Position numbers and translations under genes: made by a program
Assembly (NCBI GenBank): GCA_030268105.1
Contig: BSDZ01000004.1
Span: forward strand, 4,819,001 to 4,883,000
Origin: Volvox africanus
Lineage: Eukaryota > Chlorophyta > Chlorophyceae > Chlamydomonadales > Volvocaceae
DNA length: 64,000 nt
Reading direction: 5' to 3'
The notes under the pieces: model-generated
The model's input: only the letters and a program-made list of their open reading frames with translations
Told to the model about the DNA's origin: nothing
Databases searched by the model: none
In this document: positions 1-11,100 of the stretch, one piece after another
How positions within the stretch are numbered: the stretch's first letter is position 1
Layout of the letters: each line of letters begins with the position of its first letter

Positions 1-951
1 TGCACACCTCCACCAAAACACCATCCGCCCGACTTCTCATTTTTATCATTACACAAATTCACGTACGTACAAGTACCCCCACACATCGGTACGAACGCAG
101 GAGTGTCTGAGTACGGAAGCCCAATTGGGCTCCGGAGCAATGACCCCACGGGACTTGCCCATGATGGATTCCGATTCCGACTGCGACCTGGAGGGCAGGT
201 ACGGCAGTAATAACCCGTCCCGCCCTCCCCCCCGCCGGAGGTGATGCTGCATTCACTCTCCCAGCTTTGTGGCGCACACCCGGGTTGACCCCCGGAACAT
301 TTAATCTCCGTACTTATCGCCAGATACCGTAAAGAGCTCATTTTCGTACTTGGAATGCCGTACCGAAATGCCGTACCGATTTACAGCAAATCATGTCGTG
401 ATTAATCGTATTGTGAGATGGCTATTGACACCGCCTCCTAACCGCCAACGGTTTCCATGGTCTGCCGCCCAGGCCGCTGCCGCCGGGTGCGCCGCACACG
501 CCGATGGAGTGGCGAGCGGAGGGCCCCGGGCACGTGCCGGCATTCAGGTGGGTGTCAACGAATTCGCAGCTGTACGGAATCCACGATGAGGCGCGAACCT
601 TGCAAGATGTTACAATTATTCTATTGTCCTATGTCATGTGTCGTATTTCATCATAAGCTGATGTAAATATTATTCGTACGGCGTCCAGTAAAAACGTTTT
701 TCCCACCATCTTGGCTGAGCTATTACGGCATTTCGTACATTGACATTTTCCGTCAACCAAGGGTTAACTCCGCCGCGCAGAAAAGTCGCAAAAAACCAGT
801 GCGCCAGGTTATTTCGTGCGCCGCACTTTCGACTTCTGTCTGTTTGTTCCTCTCTCATTTAAAGCTCTCGGGAAGAAGATTCTTCTGCCGTACTGGGCCT
901 TTTGCCGTACACTGTATGGTGATCTTCTTGGCACCTTTTCGCAGGCGTGCA
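1..951. other. Non-genic 5' flank
   Basis: I see no supportable gene here. Open frames are short and overlap on both strands with no recognisable domain. CCGTAC/GTACGG hexamers recur, for example two CCGTACCG copies between 358 and 378. The last part may be the upstream region of the small gene starting at 952. Confidence 0.5.
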
Positions 952-1433
952 ATGCCTCCGGACCCGCTCCTGCCGCCGCCCACCATGACCTGGTGCGAGG
1001 CGGTGCACGAGGCCGGAGCCAGACTCGGTCGCGCCGTCCCCGACCCGCTTCCCGACCCGCCGCCGCTGCAGCAACTGCCTCCGCCGCCGCCGGCCCTAAG
1101 TTCCGCAGCGGCAGCAGCGATGGCGGCGGCGGCGGCGGCGGCTGCGCGGGACCCACAGCCAGTGCCGCACTTCAGCCAGGCACAGATGGACTTCGAGCTG
1201 GATTACGACAGTCGTACGGTCCGGCTGCCGCGCGTCCGTCGGGGCAATCCCGACGAGGTACGTAATACGGTGTGTGTGTATTGCTCCCCCTATATCCTTC
1301 CCGACCCTTTCCTTGCCCCCACCCCACCCCACCCCACGCCAAACCCACCCCGGGGGAAGCGCAGGTGGACCTGGCGGAATTGGCGTTCCACATTCGACAG
1401 CGCAGTCGTCCCGGGGCCGTACTGCAACTTTAA
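952..1433 (+). CDS. Tentative small hypothetical protein, two exons
   Basis: Proposed exons are 952-1257 and 1365-1433, joined at phase 0 by a GTACGT donor and a GCAG acceptor, giving about 124 residues. The N-terminal half is proline- and alanine-rich, with a long alanine run around residues 56-70, which is typical of volvocine coding sequence. The second half is a more ordinary mixed sequence (FELDYDSRTVRLPR, then DLAELAFHIRQRSRPG across the splice). I do not recognise a family. An in-frame ATG lies upstream at 919, so the start is uncertain. A TGTAA motif at 1799-1803, about 370 bases after the stop, fits an algal polyadenylation signal. It could instead be a fragment of a larger gene or a chance open frame. 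Confidence 0.4.
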
Positions 1434-2995
1434 CGTTCTTTCACTGGTATCCGATGATCACCTGCTGTACATGCACGAATGCGAATGGGGGCAATGAATA
1501 CGCACGGCGCGCACGCTCTGTGTTCGCTGTCTACCCTGCTAAGGACATTATGGATTTCTTGATGGCGAAGGGGCAACGTCAGGCATTTATGCAGCAGTAC
1601 ATGTCATCTCCCTGACCGCGCGGGGGACGGAGGCTGTTATTTGGTGGTGAAGCGGTGTGGTATCGCCGTGTGATGGCAGTGAGAGCCGCTGTGACCTGTG
1701 ATAAACGGCGGAATGGGAGTCGCATCCGAAGCTGTGCTGCACTGTGCTGTGCTGTGCTGTGCTGCGCTTAGCAATATCCCTGCACATAAAACTGGGTCTG
1801 TAACGGACGACAGAACGACCAAAGAAACGATAGGAAGGTCCGAAAGCAGCAGGGGAGGCATGCTGGCAGGGGGCCAGAGTGTTCAGCATCGTCCAGTGTC
1901 AGCGGATTGCAGCAGAGAGATAATGCACCGCTGTATTAGGCCTAGGGTTATTCCCGACGTTCTGCATACAGAGCCATATTGTTCCTCTCTCTGGAGGAAA
2001 CGGGAAGTTCATGAGATCATGAGCAGGACGTGCTAGAATTTCTTGGTGCCAACCATAAATATATTTGATGTACCGTGATCCTTATTTTCTAAATTAGCAT
2101 ATAATAACACGTATTTAATGGTTTCAGCTTCCCATGATTGGAGATGTCACGATTTCACGTTATTGCCAGTCGAGGTTGGTCGTTATCACCGTTGAGACTC
2201 AGAGGCAAAACGGCAAATGACTACGGCTTGCCCCATGTCCCTGACAGGCTAGGGGACCGAGAGAGTAGTCGCGAGGAACACAATTTTGTTGACAGCAACA
2301 TCAAACGTTTATCATATAGGGATAGACCTCAGGGATAGACCCTTTTGAGAAGCTGATGTTAACAGCCAAATGGCAGCATAATCACGGCGAATTGCGTCAA
2401 GACTGTTCTTATTCATGCACCATGTAGATATCTTTTAACTTGCAAATTAAAAGACGATATCCAGACTCAACCCACAGCATGCAGGCCCTACGGGGCAGCC
2501 TGCCTTGGCACCGCAAGACTTCAAGCGTTCAATCGAATTGCGACGTGCATTCAAAGGCTGGAGCATCAAGTAAGCTGGAGCGTGCCTAGCCCTACCGACG
2601 TCTGACGTTTCTGTGGGGTGGCTTCTAAAAGCATACCAGTCCACAGGGCTCTTTCGCCATCCAAACATGATTTAAATGAAAAGTTAACATTCATGATTTA
2701 GTATGGAATTTTGACTGCTAAGGTGGAAGCCCTCACCCGGAATCAACGGTACAATCGATTGGCGCAGCGCATCCCCTTCCAAGCATATCCATGTCCGTAT
2801 ATCTCTCTGCGACTCCGCTGTGATATCCATATCCAAATACCCATTTTACCTGCTCGCCCGTGGTAACATCTTCCAAACGTGGTGTAACATATGTACGGTC
2901 ATGCCATTTGTTGTACACACCATCACATATTGCCCGGCGCCTCACCCTCCGTCACTGCCCCTCGTACAGCCCCGCGCCGCCTGTTCAGTTGGGCC
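1434..2995. other. Intergenic stretch
   Basis: This holds the probable 3' UTR of the small upstream gene, a short (TGTGC)n tract near 1735-1765 and otherwise unique sequence without a recognisable gene. Its end is the 5' region of the metallophosphoesterase gene. Confidence 0.5.
1799..1803 (+). promoter_or_regulatory. Candidate TGTAA polyadenylation signal
   Basis: TGTAA is the usual polyadenylation signal in Chlamydomonas and Volvox. This copy lies about 370 bases after the proposed stop at 1433. The motif is short, so the support comes from position only. Confidence 0.3.
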
Positions 2996-5394
2996 ATGTC
3001 GGCGTTCGGACTCCACTCGTCTAGCGGGCGGCAGACGGCGACGATTGCAGCCGAAGCGGCGGCCTCCACGCCCCTGCCCGCTACCATCCCTCCTTCGGGT
3101 CGGCTTCGGGTGCGCCGTTCTGGGATTTCATAACCCTTCAGATTCCACATATGCGTTTATTGTTCGTCGGCATGTTTGGTCGTGTATTAGGCTTAGGGGG
3201 CATTTTTGTCATTTTCGGGTATCTGTCCAGAAAAGGTCCGCTTTTCCTTTCCCTGCCCATGGAATTTCTTCCTCCGCCCTCCGCCCTCGACACCTATTTG
3301 ATACCTCATATCAGCTGGCGATTGTGGGGGATGTTCACGGCGCCTGGGTCGCTGACCGCGATGAGGCGGCTCTCCGGCTGCTGGCCCCCGACCTGACCTT
3401 GTTGTTGGGGGACTTCGGCAATGAGGACGTGGCGCTGGTACGGCAAGTGGCGGAGTTGGGACTGCCCAAGGCCGTCATCCTGGGCAACCACGATGCCTGG
3501 GTGAGTGGGTGAGGGGCTGCGTGTGGAGAGGGGGGTGGGCGACCACACACGTGAAGTGGCGTGGGTTTGGCGTCGTGCGGGTGGGATCGGACTCATTTGG
3601 TTGGCGTGTGAACGAGCTCGCTAAGGTGGATGGCCATCTGGGCGTCGTGAGGGTAGCGGGCAGGTAGGGGTGGGCCCTATGCAACTGGTCGGTGTTGATG
3701 TGCTCAGCGCCAAGGCATTAGCATCCTGCTGATGGGGTGGGATGGCGGGGCATAGCACGAGGGCGACAGGGCGTCCGTCCTCTCCATTACTGTCCTCCTC
3801 TCCTCTCCTCTCCTCTCCTCTCCTCTCCTCTCCTCTCCTCTCCTCTCCTCTCCTCTCCTCTCCTCTCCTCTCCTCTCCTCTCCTCTCCTCTCCTCTCCTC
3901 TCCTCTCCTCTCCTCTCCTCTCCTCTCCTCTCCTCTCCTCTCCTCTCCTCTCCTCTCCTCTCCTCTCCTCTCCTCTCCTCTCCTCTCCTCTCCTCTCCTC
4001 TCCTCTCCTCTCCTCTCCTCTCCTCTCCTCTCCTCTCCTCTCCTCTCCTCTCCTCTCCTCTCCTCTCCTCTCCTCTCCTCTCCTCACCTCTCCTCTCCTC
4101 TCCTCTCCTCTCCTCTCCTCTCCTCTCCTGTCCTCCTCCGAGACAGCCGCTTAATTCTAAGTGCCTTTGCTCCGCCTGATTTTTGTGTTCCTCCCTGTCA
4201 TGCTTGTTGCCGTACACATGTACTCTGGACGTATATGCACCCAGTTTAGCCTGACGGACAGGTCAGGCAGCCAGACGCGTCGGGGGCCCGTACAGCAGAC
4301 ACTGAGCGCCGCAGACATGCTGGCGGCGTTGGCTCGTGGCGGCGGGGGCGCGGTGGCGGCGGCAACGGCGGGAGCGGCGTCATCCCCTGAACCAGAGGAC
4401 TACGTACTGCAACAGCTGGTGGCGCTGGGGACCTGTCACGTGGGGTACGGCACGATGCGGCTGGATGAGCAGGGATACACAGTGATGGGTGCGAGGCCGT
4501 TCTCCAAGGTGGGGTGGGGAGGCGAGCGGGCTGGTTCGTGTGGCTGGCTGTTTTGCTTTCCGGAGCGGACGCAGGCACAGGGCGACTTGTGTGGTTTGGC
4601 CTTGTGTGAGGGGACACCGCTGTGCTTCAGCTGGCACAGGCCAGGTGTGGCATCGGGGGGGGGTGTACCAAGCAGGGCAAGAGATCTAGACGTCTGCTTT
4701 GGGCAGGCAATCAATAACGGTTAACCTAAGGGGGGGAGATGCAGTCAGCGAGATGGGCAGGCCGGGCTACGAAGCCGGTAACGAGGACATGATCGGGGAT
4801 AACCTGTTGAACCTTTACTGTGCGGTCCGGAGGCAGCGGGGGTATCGGGCTCTCCACCCCGCAATGCGCCAAATGATCGGCAGAGCTGCTCCCCATCTGG
4901 TCGTGATGACTCATGTGCCCACCCTCATCATACCCCTTTGCGGACTGAGACAGGGCGGGAAGAACTTCTCCAGCATCAGGGACTTCATGGAGAGCCTATA
5001 CGGCGTGACGAGCATGGAGGAGAGTGCGCAGCGAATCGTACAGGTACCGTTATAACTTGTGTGTATTTGTGTTTGATTTTAGGGGAGGCGACCGGGGGGC
5101 CCGCGAGTCGCTGGGTTGCAGACGGCGGGGAAAGAAACGGGAGCAGGGTGGCGTGTCCAGCCTGCCTGTACGTGTACGGCAATTAGTCAGATGGAAGGTA
5201 TGGTAGCTCGCAGAGCCCTCCCGAGATAACAGTCACTCAGTCGGCTAGACACATGTGTTTTCCGTACTATCAGCCACGGTATGGGGAGGAAGGTTGCAAC
5301 ATTGTGGGCGTTTCCGTACGGTTAAGGGATGGTGCTCAACGCGCAGTACGGTGTAATGTAGTTTCTGAGTAATGGAAAACACAAATACACACAT

Positions 5395-5477
<83 letters not shown>

Positions 5478-6885
5478 TGCACACGCCGCTCATCCCGGGC
5501 CCCTCCCAGGTGGCCTTGTCCGCGCCCGCACATCACCCATTGATCGTGGTGGGTCATAACGGTCCCGCGGGTCTGGGCAGCCGGGCCTTCGACATATGCG
5601 GAGTGGACTGGGAACCCAGAGCTGGAGATCATGGAGATCCCGACTTGCAGGTTCGCGTGCTCTCTGCGTATCTGTCTGTGTTTGCGTGCGTTCTGAGAGT
5701 ACTTTGATAAAGATTTGGGCTGCAAGGGATTTAAGAGTTCGGGATGGGAACCTGGAGAGGAATATAACCAATTAATTAACAAAAAATACATTGCAAGTTT
5801 GGCGGGTTTATGAATCCCTCGACGGTTTTAAGCCGATGCACTGTGTGTAGGTCACGGTTTGTGGACATTAGGGAACGGTGCATACGAGTACAGATGATCT
5901 TTCCATCACGGTTGCGCCCTGGTTGCGCCCTGGTTCGTTGCCGCCACACTGGTTGCGCCCTGGTTCGTTGCCGCCACAGGCCGCCCTCGCCGCGCTGCAC
6001 CGTGCGGGACGACGTGTCTCTCTCGTTACCTTCGGTCACATGCACCACAGGCTCCACGCCGCGAGCCGCCACCGACCCTCCCGCTTACGCCGCATGGTGG
6101 CACTGGATCCTGCCACGGGCACCGTCTTCCTCAACGCCGCCACCGTCCCACGGATCATTCCGGCGTCCATTGCCGCAGCGGCAGCGGCGGCAACGCCATC
6201 AAATACCCCCATGCCTTCCAGTGCGCCGACGACCTCGTCCAAACGCGTCGGGTCCGGAAGGCGAGCGCGAATGGCTGCCAAGGCGGCGGCGGCGGCGGCG
6301 GCGGCCTCCGCCGCTGCACCAATCACCGCGACCACGACGACCTCGGGCAGGGTGCCACGTGGGGCGACACATCACCATTTTATGATTGCAGATTTAGATT
6401 GCGGGGAGGTGGTTTCGGCGCGTGACGTTTGGGTTCAAGTGACGGAGGTGACGGAGGAGACGGTGGCGGCGGTCCTTCAGGCAGCGACGTCGGTGGAGGC
6501 AGCGGAGGCAGAGAGCACCGGCAGTGATCCAGACAGTGGGGACGATGAATCGAATGGACAGGCTTTTAATATCGTGATTGAACCCCGTCGATATGGTAAT
6601 TATGTCGTACAGATTATTCGCCAGCACGTGGTTTTACGTACAGTGCCTGGCGAGAACGGGGCCGTGGTTAAATTCGTATGGAATGCGCACGACCAGCTGT
6701 ACGAGCCATATGTACTGGATAGCGGAAGGGCACCGACGGCGGCGGTGTGCGGTGCACCCAGCAGTGGAGGTCCGGCAGCGGTGGCAGGGGGGACAGTGCA
6801 CACGCCAGGGGATGACTTGGAATTGAGTACGCCACCCATGACAGCGCCTGCAGATACAACGGTTTGTGGTCTTAGAGCGAGGTAG
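2996..6885 (+). CDS. Calcineurin-like metallophosphoesterase, plant/cyanobacterial type
   Basis: Six exons: 2996-3109, 3315-3500, 4245-4508, 4954-5043, 5510-5650 and 5980-6885, all joined at phase 0, giving 566 residues. All metal-binding motifs of the fold are present in order: GDVHG (residues 43-47), GDFGNED (70-76), GNHD (95-98), GHNGP (233-237) and GHMH (284-287). The spacing matches the cyanobacterial and plant chloroplast metallophosphoesterase family whose members carry LGNHDAW, GRPFS, GDHGDPDL and FLNAA. The substrate of that family is not established. The N-terminus is short, so an in-frame start at 2891 that adds 35 transit-like residues is possible. Two oddities: an alanine-rich insertion of roughly 70 residues after the FLNAATVPR motif, and a C-terminal extension of about 150 residues after the family end (VWVQV). 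Introns 2 and 4 contain large satellites. A TGTAA signal lies at 7190-7194. Confidence 0.92.
3793..4138. repeat. (CTCCT)n pentanucleotide satellite in an intron
   Basis: About 67 nearly perfect copies of a pyrimidine pentamer, with an interruption near 4085, lie within intron 2 (3501-4244) of the metallophosphoesterase gene. One strand is pure pyrimidine, which permits triplex (H-DNA) formation. The long frames that read through it on both strands encode only repeats and are not genes. Confidence 0.98.
5395..5477. repeat. (GACA)n tetranucleotide satellite in an intron
   Basis: About 20 perfect copies of a GACA/AGAC unit lie in intron 4 (5044-5509) of the metallophosphoesterase gene. The array ends about 30 bases before the CCCAG acceptor. 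Confidence 0.97.
5921..5979 (+). repeat. 30-base tandem duplication at a 3' splice site
   Basis: Two copies (5921-5950 and 5951-5980) differ only in their last two bases. The first ends CACACT and the second CACAGG, so only the second provides the AG acceptor for exon 6 of the metallophosphoesterase. A half copy precedes them at 5910-5920. Confidence 0.85.
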
Positions 6886-8146
6886 CCTAGTTATATGGCA
6901 ATGAAGAACGTGTCGCGGCGAAAAAGTGGTGCAAGGGTGTCAGTATAGCGCTGAGACGGACGGCTGAGGGAATGCGGGACGAGAGCGGAAGGTCCGCTTT
7001 GGGGCGGATGGGTGGCGAGCCCATCACGAGTGGCGCGCGAAAAGCAGGCGAGGAGGCAAATGGGGGACAAGTCCACGGAGGTCAACTATCCAGCAGCCGG
7101 CACCCATGCATATTAATGGCGTAGCTGTCTATTGGAACACCTTCTATAGGGTTACCGAACGTAAAAAGTGAGCAAACATAACCATTGACTGTAACCAGCC
7201 TATAGCTCTCGCAGGCAGCCACGCTTTGCCATCATCACCATTGTCGGAAGCACTTCATATCACCCAATACAACTGAAAAAATGTATCGCAAGTATCTGGC
7301 GAATAGATTTCGTGCAACTAACATCCACAGCTGAGATATCGGAGGTTGTTAACTGGGTAAACGAAGGACAGCAAAGACTTTTGACATTGCTGTACGTGAG
7401 ACACATAGTCAGGAGTTGTGGGGGTTGGATATTATGAAATTGAGAAATGGAGACGCGTAGATGGATTGGCAGGTAAGATAGGTTGCTTGTCCAAGGTCCG
7501 TCGTCAGCGGCACTGAATCTTGTGTGGTCAGGTGTGACTCTTGCCTGTGCCTTCATGCTCTTTACAAATGTGGAAAGCCCCCAGAATGTCCGATGAAGCC
7601 TCGTATGCACGGCCAGGCATACGTTGCACCTGTCTACGACAAGGAATATTCGAGACATGAATACTGAAGATTAAATTCAAATAGACCGCTATCTGGCGGA
7701 CCACAAAACCGAGACTGCATTCAGCCTCGTTTCACGCTTCAACACTACCTAAATGAACAACCATAACTTTCTATCAGTGCAGCATCGTCCTCTGTGCAAC
7801 CCTGCTTTGTCTAGCCTCGGGATAAGCTCGTATATATGAACAGTCAGAGAACTGCTGTACATTTTCCCAAAGGTTTTAGGATTTGGAGGACCCAACACAT
7901 AACCGACTCCCGATGCGAGTTAACGTTAGCCCAATGAAGCCAAGCATGCAGCGCTCGCCCGGCCATTCAAGTCCGTTGATGTGATGAAAGAATGCATTCA
8001 CTTCTCGCACGTCTGGCCATAAAACGCCAGGCCGCACCGTCAACTGTAAGACCTCTTGTTAACAGCCAAGGAGAGCGGTCCTATGGCCGTTATGCACATA
8101 CCGGCCCGCAATCCGTACGCAAGCGCAACAAAACTTTCAGATGCGT
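6886..8146. other. Intergenic stretch between convergent genes
   Basis: This region separates the ends of the metallophosphoesterase (+) and HSP90B (-) genes and presumably holds both 3' UTRs. TGTAA at 7190-7194 is a candidate polyadenylation signal for the + strand gene. The open frame on the - strand at 7260-7658 has no recognisable domain and I do not call it. Confidence 0.5.
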
Positions 8147-11100
8147 TTAAAGCTCGTCTTTCGCTTCAGCATCCGGCTCAGGGGTCGAGGTGACGGTTTC
8201 CTCAGCTGTTGCCTCGGCCGCTGCAGGCTCCTCAGCAGCCTCGTCATCGTCCAGCTGCACCTCCAGCGACTTAATGCCCATGTTGCCCTTCAGGACGCTG
8301 TATACGCGCTGCGAGAAGGACTTCGCGTCGTCAGGCACAAAGCCGGACTCCAACAGCGCTGTCTCGTACAGGAGGCGCGCCGAGGCAATGGTGTTCTCGT
8401 CCACCGTGTCCTCCGTGGCAGCAGCCAGCTTGTCCTTCAGGGCCACGACCAGCGGGTGCCTAGGGAGTAGGGAGGGTTTTGCGGCGCACAATTATGAATG
8501 CTTCCCTGTTCACCAACGGGAGTTCAGACACCCTGGCACAAACATCCAGCGGTGAAGATAACAATAGTGTTTAAAGAAACGCAGCACACTGCCATCAACT
8601 GAAAGCGGAGCAACGCCCACATCCTGTACAACGACGCTAACAGTTGCCGATATTACAATATACTAATACACAACATATATATACCCAATGCGCAGATGTC
8701 CAATCCTAAATTTATTAATGAGGATTTTAAGGTCAGAGCTGCAACACACACGGCACAGATGATTACGAGTCGTGGCACTTACCGGGGATTAATCTCAAGA
8801 ACGCGTTGGCCAGGCGTGAAGGAGCCGCCCGAGCGTGAAAACGCCTGTGCCCGCATAATGCGCTCCATGTTTGCCGACTGGCCGTACTTCCCCGAAACCA
8901 CCACACAGGGTGTCGTCGCCAAGCGGTTGGAGATCTGCCAAAGGTGCACGGGGTGGGAGAAAGCCAACAAGCTTATGGTTCTATGCTTAAGCTTCCATAT
9001 AAGAAACCGACCTGCAACTATCTCAGTTCCTTCCATTGGGATATGCACGGGCTACACTGGGACCAACGCGGTGAACGAGTACTGACCTTGACGGCCTGCA
9101 GTCGCGAGTCGTCGATGACCTTCTTCCACCACTTCGTCAGGTCCTTGAACTGCTCCTTCAGTTCCTGTCCATCAGCAGAGAAGGGATTAGCAGAGGGCAC
9201 CGAAGCTTCTGGCACAAAACCAAGCACACTATCTCTATGCATTCCGACAGCAATTGCCACACTATCGATACCATCGAACTGGTTACCTGCCGGAAAGGGT
9301 CTTCTTGAAGCGTTGAGTTTATTAAGGATTGAGTTCCCCAATCGTCCACCTCGCATCAGAAGTCCGACATTTCAGAATGTGGGCCCTCACCGCTAAGACC
9401 TTAACCCAACGGCACAACCCCAACGGGGAATGAAGTCCCCATGCCTCCGCTCACACGCATACCACACCTTATCCTTCTTCTTCTCCACCTCATCCTTGTC
9501 CGACAGCTTGAGGTCATCCTTGGATGCGTTAACAAACTTCTTGTCGTCGTAGTCAAGCAGGTGACCCATCACGTACTCGTCCAGGACATCGGTGAAGTAA
9601 ATGACCTCGTAGCCCTTGCGCAGCAGACGCTCCAGGTGTGGGCTGTTAGCCACCTCCTCCTTGCTCGCGCCTGCGTATATTGGCAACGATCAGAATGAAA
9701 GCCGCAGGCGAGGATGGTGACCCTTGCTTTGCAAATCACAAGGGTTGACCTGATCCAAACAATTATTTGAGCCCACCTTACAAAGCGAACCGTTCCCCAC
9801 GACAAATCCCGTCAAGAATAAATGGCTGATCGCCCGTGGGAGCAACCGACCTAATTCAGTAACACCCCGGTTGTCCTCACTCGAAAAGCCGAAGCTCTTT
9901 CTAGCGATCAGAGAAAAGGCAGCACAACCAGCTCACCGGCGAGGTAATAGATGCTCTTCTGGCCCTCCTTCATGCGGCTAATGTACTCATCCAGGGTTGT
10001 GAGCTTGTCGCCGCTCTTGGAGGTGTACACGCGCAGCAGCTTGGCTAGGCGGTTGCGGTTAGTCGAGTCTTCAATGATGCCCAGCTTAATGGAGCGTCCA
10101 AACTGCTCCCAGAACTTTCCATACTGGCCGCAATCCTTCTCGGTCGGCTTGCCCTCAGTCTCGCCCTTCTCTGCAATCACAAACGCGGAGTCATGGGCAC
10201 GTCACGGAGGAAGGTGAGCACAAATTATCAAGGATCATATCAGGGCTGAATACCAATACGTACATCCCACATCCGAAATAGTCGTCTCGCAGTGACTGCG
10301 TGGACATCAGTATAACCTAACCTTTCATATAAGCGCTCTTCAAGCCGAATTACGCTGACAGCTATACCGTCCTTGGTGGCGCGAGCCAAAGGAAACTGTG
10401 ACCCGTTACTCACCTTCCATGGCCTTGCACTTGACCTCGGTCTCTGACATCTTCTTAATGATATCCAAGACCTTACGGACCACCTGCGCCCAAGCCAACA
10501 TAGGATGGAGAAATCAAGCTGGTTCGATGCCATCCGGACCTGATGCGCGGATACTTGGGAAAGCGCACCACCCACTACAATACGTGCTTTAGCACAACAT
10601 GTTGCATCGTCATAAGCACCGCACTTCCTCCAAATGGCAAACATCCCAGCTTGCATGCTGGAGTTCAACTCGACCCCACCTTCTTCTTGATGGTCTTAAG
10701 TGCGGCCTCCTGCTGCAACATCTCGCGGGACACGTTCAACGGCAACGTGTCGCTGTCCACGATGCCCTTCACGAACGACAGATACCTGCGAAGAAGTTCC
10801 AACCACACCGTAACCACAATACTTAAACATCAACGCATGCGTACAGTGCAATCACAACAACCTGGGAAGCGAGTAGATACAGCGGGTACATACAGTGAAC
10901 AGCGAAGCGCAATGCACGAGGGCACGCGATGCACATCCCCAACCGCACCATGGACTTCCCTATCCAGGACATTTGGCTATTTCCGGAAGTTAACAATGCT
11001 GCAACAGTAGATTCGTCCACCGAATCTTAAATCCACCACAGTAGATTCATCTACCGAACAAACCCTCGCGCACGTGAAACCTGATGGTCGGTACTTCCAT

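Noticed and set aside
3621..4249. Long open frames on both strands encoding Arg-Gly-Glu or Leu-Ser-Ser-Pro repeats
   Set aside because: They are translations of the (CTCCT)n array inside an intron and have no unique sequence.
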